This document shows positions 32,351 to 37,817 of a DNA stretch of 37,817 nt, in pieces. The first letter of the stretch is position 1. The number at the start of each line of letters is the position of its first letter. The DNA comes from Lachnospiraceae bacterium (GTDB lineage Bacteria; Bacillota; Clostridia; Lachnospirales; Lachnospiraceae): contig CAAGFJ010000043.1 of the NCBI GenBank assembly GCA_900769115.1, forward strand, positions 1 to 37,817, written 5' to 3'. The position numbers were made by a program, and so were the translations under genes. The notes below the pieces were generated by a model, which made no database searches, was not told where the DNA came from, and saw only the letters and a program-made list of their open reading frames with translations.

Positions 32351-33016
32351 TCACCACTCTATCTGATATCCCTGTCCCCGAACCGTCACGATCCGGCTCT
32401 CAACCGATAGCTTTGTCAAAGTCTTACGCAGCCTTGTCATTGCAACCTGCAGGGCATTCTCATCAATATATTCTTCCGTTCCCCACAATACCTGAAATAA
32501 CTGCTGTTTGCTCACAAGGCTACCCGGATGCAGCAATAACTGTTCTAAGATTGTTGCCTCCTGTTCCGTCAGTCTTACCACTTCCTCGCCCACATACAAA
32601 GTATCGGTCTGGCGGTCTAAGGAAAGACCGCCACCCTCTAACCGATTCTGTTGCTGATCGATTCGTTTCTCCAGATTCCGGATTCGTGCAAGCAGACGTT
32701 CTCCATGGCACGGCTTGGTCAGGAATTCATCTGCTCCAATCTCTAATGCCTGCAGCTCATCCTTCAACTGATCTCTCGATGTCAGCACAAGTACGATAGT
32801 AGAATACTTTGATTTCAGTTCCTTGCATACTGCATACCCGTTCTTTCCCGGCAGATTCAGATCCAGCAAAACCAGATCCGGGGTCTGTTCCTGAATCTCT
32901 TCCACTGTTTTAGAGAAATCCGTCACCACACTTACCTCATAACCTGCCTGTTCTAACCGGTACTGTAATTCTTCCCTCATGAAATTATCATCTTCTACTA
33001 CTGTAATCCGTCTCAT
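32351..33016 (-). CDS. BceR-type OmpR-family response regulator
   Basis: A 221-residue regulator with a receiver (E8-D9-D10, phospho-acceptor D52 in LVLLDLNLPGKNG, T in LTSRD, K in LTKPC) and a winged-helix domain ending RIVTVRGQGYQIEW. Gene order ATPase-permease-regulator-kinase is that of Bce/Vra peptide-detoxification modules. AGGAAG precedes the start. The likely target is the inverted repeat at 36035-36051 upstream of the ATPase gene. Confidence 0.92.
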   Translation of the reverse strand: MRRITVVEDDNFMREELQYRLEQAGYEVSVVTDFSKTVEEIQEQTPDLVLLDLNLPGKNGYAVCKELKSKYSTIVLVLTSRDQLKDELQALEIGADEFLTKPCHGERLLARIRNLEKRIDQQQNRLEGGGLSLDRQTDTLYVGEEVVRLTEQEATILEQLLLHPGSLVSKQQLFQVLWGTEEYIDENALQVAMTRLRKTLTKLSVESRIVTVRGQGYQIEW

Positions 33017-33026
33017 TGTATTCTTC

Positions 33027-35138
33027 CTAACAATCTTCCCTTACAACATCCATCATCTGATTAATATTCTGCCGGCTTAACTTCACTACCTGCCACATAT
33101 AGATATATTCTACCACAGCCAATACCAAAATGACAGCCCCTGCTATTCCCATCAGCCACCTGCTCTTCCCTATTAATATACTTGGTAGCATAGTTTTCAG
33201 CAATGCGCAGGTTCCCACAATACTGCTTACCACAGCAAGACCGATTGGCATTGCAAAATACCAATGAATCTGAGATCTGGCTGACCGGCATAAATGCTCA
33301 TACCGGCTGCCTAGACGGATCAATGTGCGGTAACGGCTCCGTGTTCGTTTCTCCTGCATTAAGAATTGCAGACTGATCACTGTATTGGCGATCAATAAGA
33401 AGATAAATGCAAAATAGATTGTCAGATAACTTGCTGCAACAATATAGAATACCTGTCTTCCGATATTCTGCAGATAATTCTCATAGTCGATTCCTTTTGC
33501 ATCAAACAAAGCATTTCCGATCCGGATTGCCTGCATTAAGCCATTCTTCTCAATCAGATCCTTGCGCAGATATGCATTCCAATAGGTGGTCTCATTGTTC
33601 TTATCTGCATAGCTTTCATACAATGCATCCGGCACCACCCAGCCATAACCGATCGTAATGCTCCGGTCCACCACAATATCATCCGAACAGATTGCATCTG
33701 TAAATTCATACGGTGTTCCATTAATCGTTACATATGGTTTCTGCGCTATAATCTTCTGATACACGGACACATTATCCTGTACAAATTCCGGATCGGTATA
33801 TAATGCAATCTGATCGTCCCGGAGGGATAATGTTTCCTTTCCTTTTGCCTGCTGCAATGCATTCCAGTCGGATAACCGGATCATGTACGGTTCTGACAGA
33901 TAACCCGATCCTCCTGTAAATATTCCATAATAAAAGGAAGTATTTTCAAAGTCTGCCCAATCTTGCTCACTTAAGTTTTCCGCACATTCCTGCAGATTCA
34001 ATCCATCATACACGACCGTCTTCCTTTTCTCATCTGACTGATAACGTACACTTGGCAAAACACTCACCGGCACCGGAACCCACTTTCCAATCACATCCGC
34101 AACTGATGTATCCTTCTGCAAAGCAAGAATCTCCTTCTCAGAGTCCTCATCATAAGCAACAAAGGTATAATCCATTCCGTGCTCATATTTATGTGCCTGT
34201 GATACGGATACGGAAATTCCATATGCCATACAGATAATTGCCATCAACACCAACAGGGAAGCAATGGTAAGTGGCATACATTTTCCAAATACATTCTCCT
34301 GTAACTGCCGGAATGTAAATGTGTGTAATACCGGTTTCTTCCTGCGTTTGACCAGTATCACCCGCACGAAAAGACAGATTCCCTTCAATGCCCAGTATGT
34401 ACCAAATGTACCCAATATAATCACAATCGCCATCCATTTTAACTGATAAAATACAATCTCTGACGTCAAGGCAATTACATAAGCAGCAACCAGGCATGCA
34501 CATCCAACCACAATTCCCAATATTTCTCTGACCCATTTCACATTCTTATAGGTCTGTTCTACCTGCTCCCGCATCAAAACGCCCGGCTCTTTTCTGACAA
34601 TCTTGGCACTTAAGATCAGATTCGCCACTAATTTAATTACAAAGAATCCAATTGCTGTAACTCCGATTGCTGTAGGTGACAAGGAAAAATGATGACCGAT
34701 AATTCCCATTCCGACCAGCTTAGCTGTAATCAGACTGATACACTCTGACAACACAATGGCAATGGGCAATCCACATATCAAGGACACAGCACTCGTATAG
34801 AGATCCTCTATCATCAACATCCCAAACAATCTTCCCCGCGGCATTCCTAACATCATCAGCATTCCAAACTCGTGATTGCGTCGCTGTAATTGATATCGCT
34901 GTGCAAAATATACCATAAAAAAGATCATAAACAGAGAGATTCCATATACACCCTTGATCATAAGGAATAACCGTCCAACTGCATCACTTTCCATTTCTTT
35001 CAAAAACATCATTACATCCTGTTTCTCCAGAGACAATATTACATAAAAGGCAATGATCACTATCACAAGTGATAAGAAATAAATGCCATTCTCTTTGTAG
35101 CTATCTTTTCCATTTTTCCGGATTAATTTAAAAAACAT
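33027..35138 (-). CDS. BceB-type ABC permease
   Basis: A 703-residue FtsX-family permease. The N-terminal span is followed by a block of spans to about residue 320, then a large extracytoplasmic domain (about 320-560, typical of BceB ligand binding), then three C-terminal spans (about 575-600, 630-655, 665-690). The start at 35138 follows GGGAGGGGG by 8 bases and overlaps the ATPase gene by 11 bp. BceB proteins bind cell-wall-active peptide antibiotics or their lipid II-type complexes and signal to the kinase. The specific peptide cannot be read here. Confidence 0.92.
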   Translation of the reverse strand: MFFKLIRKNGKDSYKENGIYFLSLVIVIIAFYVILSLEKQDVMMFLKEMESDAVGRLFLMIKGVYGISLFMIFFMVYFAQRYQLQRRNHEFGMLMMLGMPRGRLFGMLMIEDLYTSAVSLICGLPIAIVLSECISLITAKLVGMGIIGHHFSLSPTAIGVTAIGFFVIKLVANLILSAKIVRKEPGVLMREQVEQTYKNVKWVREILGIVVGCACLVAAYVIALTSEIVFYQLKWMAIVIILGTFGTYWALKGICLFVRVILVKRRKKPVLHTFTFRQLQENVFGKCMPLTIASLLVLMAIICMAYGISVSVSQAHKYEHGMDYTFVAYDEDSEKEILALQKDTSVADVIGKWVPVPVSVLPSVRYQSDEKRKTVVYDGLNLQECAENLSEQDWADFENTSFYYGIFTGGSGYLSEPYMIRLSDWNALQQAKGKETLSLRDDQIALYTDPEFVQDNVSVYQKIIAQKPYVTINGTPYEFTDAICSDDIVVDRSITIGYGWVVPDALYESYADKNNETTYWNAYLRKDLIEKNGLMQAIRIGNALFDAKGIDYENYLQNIGRQVFYIVAASYLTIYFAFIFLLIANTVISLQFLMQEKRTRSRYRTLIRLGSRYEHLCRSARSQIHWYFAMPIGLAVVSSIVGTCALLKTMLPSILIGKSRWLMGIAGAVILVLAVVEYIYMWQVVKLSRQNINQMMDVVREDC

Positions 35139-35898
35139 ATGCACTGCCCCCTCCCATCTGTGCCTGCACATTCAGAATCCGCTCATAGAAGGCTTCATTT
35201 GATTCCTGATTTCTTCTCAATTCATGAAAAATATTGCCATCCTGAATGAACAAAATTCTCGAACAAAAGCTTGCCGCATTTGCATCATGCGTTACCATCA
35301 GAATCGTTGTCTGCTTCTCCTGATTGAGAGTATGCAGCATTTCCATCAGATTTCTGGCATTTTTAGAATCCAATGCTCCCGTCGGCTCATCCGCTAACAC
35401 AATCTCCGGATTCAATATCAGCGCTCTGGCTGCTGCCACACGCTGTTTCTGTCCTCCTGACATCTGTGCCGGGAACTTATCCAATACCTCTTCAATCTGT
35501 AAATACTTTGCCAATTCTTCCATTCGCTGTTTCCAATCCGCTTCTTTTTCATCGTGAATGGAGATTGGCAATAGAATATTCTCTCTTGCCGTCATATTCT
35601 CTAATAACTCAAAATTCTGGAACAGATATCCAATCTTACTGCCCCGGTAATTTGCTAATTTTGTTCCTTTTAATTTGAGCACATCTGTATCCTTTAATAA
35701 AATCTCTCCAGATGTCGGACGGATCATCGTTGCAATGCAATTCAATAATGTAGTCTTTCCCGAACCACTGCTTCCCATGATTCCCAAAAACTCCCCTTCT
35801 AACACCGAACAGCTTAACCTGTCAAGTGCAACCGTCTTTCCCTCGTTCTTACCATATTCCTTATATAAATCATGAATCTCTAATAATTTTCCCTGCAT
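35128..35898 (-). CDS. BceA-type ABC ATPase
   Basis: A 256-residue nucleotide-binding subunit with Walker A GSSGSGKTT, signature MSGGQKQRVAAARALI, Walker B IVLADEPTGALDSKN and switch His in MVTHDANA. The start at 35898 is set by AAGGAGG 8 bases upstream; an upstream in-frame ATG has none. It is the first gene of the Bce-like operon and ends inside the permease gene. Expression probably depends on the regulator encoded two genes later through the promoter region at 36006-36051. Confidence 0.93.
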   Translation of the reverse strand: MQGKLLEIHDLYKEYGKNEGKTVALDRLSCSVLEGEFLGIMGSSGSGKTTLLNCIATMIRPTSGEILLKDTDVLKLKGTKLANYRGSKIGYLFQNFELLENMTARENILLPISIHDEKEADWKQRMEELAKYLQIEEVLDKFPAQMSGGQKQRVAAARALILNPEIVLADEPTGALDSKNARNLMEMLHTLNQEKQTTILMVTHDANAASFCSRILFIQDGNIFHELRRNQESNEAFYERILNVQAQMGGGSAYVF

Positions 35899-36005
35899 TA
35901 TAAATACCTCCTTACCTTTCCATCTCTTTTGCTCAGCATGCATTCACTCTTATGTGCAACTACATGATCCGCATCTTATCATACCCGGTATTTCTTACGA
36001 ACATT

Positions 36006-36051
36006 AGTATACCGTAAATGATAACAAAAGAACACTTACGGATGTTGTAAG
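36006..36051 (-). promoter_or_regulatory. Putative BceR-type operator and promoter of the Bce-like operon
   Basis: The inverted repeat CTTAC-N7-GTAAG (36035-36051) lies just upstream of where the -35 of a TATACT (-10, 36006-36011 on the minus strand) should be; no good -35 exists, as in activator-dependent promoters. The arms resemble the TnACA/TGTAA half-sites of BceR-like regulators, with one extra base between them. A second looser repeat, TTACG/CGTAA, spans the -10. Confidence 0.5.
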
Positions 36052-36096
36052 GTTGGCACAGGCATTTCCGTACTAATCATATTTCTTGTTAAATCC

Positions 36097-36167
36097 TTGT
36101 AAAATGTTACCAAAAATGTTATACTGATTTGTATATAATGATATCAGGGCAAGAGACAAGCTTGCCC
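36097..36167 (+). promoter_or_regulatory. Promoter and leader hairpin of the PocR/MCP gene
   Basis: TTGTAA (36097-36102), a 17-base spacer and TATACT (36120-36125) form one promoter; a perfect TATAAT lies just downstream (36134-36139). The leader contains GGGCAAG (36147-36153) pairing with CTTGCCC (36161-36167) across a 7-base loop, seven bases before GGAGGG. There is no T run, so it is not a terminator. Confidence 0.5.
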
Positions 36168-36187
36168 CTAATTGGAGGGTTGTTTGT

Positions 36188-36964
36188 ATGCTGAAGATTG
36201 AAGATTTTTGTAACATGGAGAAGTTTGAAAGCATTATGAAGAACTGGGCGACCAGTACCGGACTTGCAACCGTGGCTGTTGGAGCCGATGGCAATTATAT
36301 CAGTGAATGTTATAATTTTACTGAATTCTGTATTGACTTAACCCGTGGCAGTGCTGAAGGCTGCCGACGTTGTGAGAAATGCGACAAAGAAGGAACCGGT
36401 GTCTATTCCTGCCATGCCGGCTTGGTCGACTTTGGTATTCCAATTACCTTAGATGATGGCACTGTACTTGGAAGTGTCATTGGTGGCCAGGTTCTTCCAG
36501 AGAATCCAGATGATGAGGCATTTCGTCGCACCGCAGAAGAATTAGGAATTGATCCGGATCGATATATTGCTGCTCTTCACAAGGTTAATGTCAAAAGCCG
36601 TGAGGAGATTGAAGCATCTGCTACTCTTCTCGGCGATGTAATCAATATGTATGTCCGCGATTGCTATATGACCATGGTCAATAACCATTTATTAGGCAAA
36701 TTGCAGACAGGTATTCAGGAAGCTGCACAATATATCGATGAAGCTAATGATAACACGAATAAGATTGAACATTTTAGTAGCCGTCAGCGTATCCTGTCCT
36801 TGAACGCTTCCATTGAGGCTGCCAGAGCCGGAGAAGCTGGTCGTGGCTTTGCTGTTGTTGCATCCGAAGTACAAAAATTAGCGGATGGCATGTCTGCAAC
36901 CAGCACACAGATTACTTCTGTGCTCGGAAAGCTGTCGAAGATTATTCATGAGTTGAATGAATAG
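36188..36964 (+). CDS. Soluble PocR-domain / methyl-accepting chemotaxis-type signalling protein
   Basis: A 258-residue cytoplasmic protein with no membrane span. Residues about 5-160 form a PocR-type ligand-binding domain with a Cys cluster (C59, C62, C65, C75 in GCRRCEKCDKEG...YSCHAGLVDFGIPI) and IGGQVLPENP. After a short helix (160-195) comes the hairpin tip of a chemoreceptor, ILSLNASIEAARAGEAGRGFAVVASEVQKLA (203-232). Only the tip and a short stalk exist, much less than a full MCP. Such proteins may feed CheA/CheW or act as stand-alone redox or metabolite sensors; the Cys set suggests metal or a small hydrophobic ligand. GGAGGG lies 8 bases before the ATG. No che genes are in the window. 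Confidence 0.85.
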   Translation: MLKIEDFCNMEKFESIMKNWATSTGLATVAVGADGNYISECYNFTEFCIDLTRGSAEGCRRCEKCDKEGTGVYSCHAGLVDFGIPITLDDGTVLGSVIGGQVLPENPDDEAFRRTAEELGIDPDRYIAALHKVNVKSREEIEASATLLGDVINMYVRDCYMTMVNNHLLGKLQTGIQEAAQYIDEANDNTNKIEHFSSRQRILSLNASIEAARAGEAGRGFAVVASEVQKLADGMSATSTQITSVLGKLSKIIHELNE

Positions 36965-36981
36965 GTTACACAAAATATAGA

Positions 36982-37031
36982 ATACCGTCCGATATCATGT
37001 TGTTAAACGTGAGTACCGGACGGTATTTTAT
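36982..37031 (+). terminator. Terminator of the PocR/MCP gene
   Basis: ATACCGTCCG (36982-36991) pairs with CGGACGGTAT (37017-37026) across a 25-base loop and is followed by TTTTATT. Confidence 0.75.
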
Positions 37032-37074
37032 TACATTCAATGTATTTTCTTTACATGATCAACCGTTCACTTTA

Positions 37075-37817
37075 TTATCTCAAACCGGCCTTTCGTAATA
37101 ATTTTTTGTACACCTTTTTCTTATTTGCCGGAATCTTAACTGCCAACTTCCCAGATGTTTTAGAAAACGCCTTCTTTCCAATCTTTCGAATACCTCTACT
37201 ATATATATTCAGCTTACTTAATTTCTTACAATTATAGAATGCCTTCTTTTCTATCGTGTTAAGACCGGTTCCTAAGCTCACTTTTTTCAAATTCTTACAA
37301 TTCATAAAAGCCGCCTCGCCTATGATCTCTATATTTTTCCCTATTACGACACTGGTAAGATTTTTGTTTCCCTCAAACGCATAATCACCAATCTCAACAA
37401 CCTGGTATTCTATACCATTCCATTGAATCGTAGCAGGAATTGAAATCTTTTTCATGTTGCTTTGATCCTCTAAAAGACATACAGCCGGAGCATCTTCATC
37501 ATCGGAAACTACCTCATATATCGTATTCGCTAATGTGATTTGACTTCCCTCTTCTAAAGGAAATGCGATATTCTCAATGTCATCTACTGTATTTCCTGAT
37601 GTTGCGTCTTTCTTTGCATCTGTCTGCAAGTTTGGATTCTTAATCCCATTCGTTGGAAGTTCCGTCGTTGGGGGCAACTCTGTTGTCGAGGCCTCTGTTG
37701 TCGGGGCCTCCGTTGTTGGAGCTTCTGTTGTTGGAGCCTCTGTTGTTGGGGCCTCTGTTGTTGGAACCTCTGTTGTTGGAGCTTCTGTTGTTGGAGCTTC
37801 TGTTGTTTCTTGTTTAA
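37075..37817 (-). CDS. Leucine-rich-repeat (BspA-type) surface protein, C-terminal part; runs off the window
   Basis: About 246 visible codons plus the stop; the frame is open through the window edge, so the start is not included. The visible N-terminal part is a stalk of PTTEA-like pentapeptides (about nine). Then comes a strand-rich region (about 85-140) and at least three LRR_5 repeats: IGDYAFEGNKNLTSVVIGKNI, IGEAAFMNCKNLKKVSLGTGL and IEKKAFYNCKKLSKLNIYSRG. The last is followed by IRKIGKKAFSKTSGKLAVKIPANKKKVYKKLLRKAGL. There is no LPxTG anchor at the C-terminus, so any anchor is in the missing N-terminal part. BspA-like proteins are cell-surface adhesins or sensors. Confidence 0.85.
   Translation of the reverse strand, partial: KQETTEAPTTEAPTTEVPTTEAPTTEAPTTEAPTTEAPTTEASTTELPPTTELPTNGIKNPNLQTDAKKDATSGNTVDDIENIAFPLEEGSQITLANTIYEVVSDDEDAPAVCLLEDQSNMKKISIPATIQWNGIEYQVVEIGDYAFEGNKNLTSVVIGKNIEIIGEAAFMNCKNLKKVSLGTGLNTIEKKAFYNCKKLSKLNIYSRGIRKIGKKAFSKTSGKLAVKIPANKKKVYKKLLRKAGLR
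37676..37811 (-). repeat. 15-bp tandem repeat encoding PTTEA
   Basis: About nine imperfect 15-bp units of the form GCTTCTGTTGTTGGA on the plus strand, in frame with the LRR gene. They encode (P/S)TTE(A/V/L) repeats. Every unit is a multiple of three, so copy-number change would alter stalk length without frameshift. Confidence 0.85.

Noticed and set aside
37676..37811. Possible CRISPR array at the end of the window
   Set aside because: The units are contiguous 15-mers without spacers, in frame, and encode PTTEA repeats.

Overview
The window looks like a chromosomal segment of a low-to-mid GC Firmicute of the class Clostridia, most likely the family Lachnospiraceae. This rests on gene content and style: paired YibE/F proteins, Bce-type and LytTR two-component/ABC modules, a DUF2975/XRE pair, a soluble PocR-chemoreceptor protein, strong AAGGAGG ribosome binding sites and TTGACA/TATAAT promoters. 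I see no rRNA, tRNA, transposase, prophage or CRISPR array. Most genes lie on the minus strand in short operons.

Layout. (1) 141-1080: XRE regulator and DUF2975 membrane protein behind a consensus promoter. (2) 1238-6111: a two-gene ABC transporter (both subunits TMD+NBD), a TetR regulator and a small membrane protein. The same palindrome, GTTAG-N6-CTAAC, sits in the promoters of both the transporter and the membrane protein. (3) 6223-7946: an AT-rich islet with two overlapping paralogues, one an intact Mrr-like PD-(D/E)XK nuclease and the other apparently active-site-degenerate; both share an unnamed C-terminal domain. (4) 8108-9544: rlmD. (5) 9800-9912: a nested palindromic element in front of an SPFH/zinc-ribbon gene (YdjI-like, 9943-11295). 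(6) 11419-17498: a LytTR two-component system followed by two small single-pass membrane proteins, two FtsX-type permeases and an ATPase, with a LytTR-type direct repeat in front of the effector genes. (7) 17771-19650: YdjG-like and YdjH-like zinc-ribbon membrane proteins, the partners of the YdjI-like gene, now separated from it by the LytTR operon. (8) 19782-20894: an MsmX/UgpC-type sugar-ABC ATPase without permeases. (9) 21211-24181: a WecG/TagA-fold protein lacking family signature residues, a LytR_C-domain protein, an SDR oxidoreductase and a secreted NlpC/P60 hydrolase. (10) 24231-29514: OmpR-type regulator, sensor kinase, mtnN, luxS and two YibE/F genes in one direction. (11) 29617-35898: Bce-type ABC ATPase and permease, response regulator, kinase, methyltransferase and a sigma-70-like protein lacking region 4. 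(12) 36188-36964: soluble PocR/MCP protein. (13) 37075 to the end: the C-terminal part of an LRR surface protein with a PTTEA repeat stalk, running off the window.

Functional logic. Much of the window concerns envelope sensing and defence: three ABC systems tied to their own regulators (TetR, LytTR, BceRS), a YdjGHI-like membrane-stress set, and cell-wall or surface proteins. Activated methyl cycle detoxification (mtnN, luxS) is embedded among them. The least explained elements are the nuclease/pseudonuclease pair, the LytTR operon with its twin small proteins, the sigma-like protein and the palindromic element at 9800-9912.
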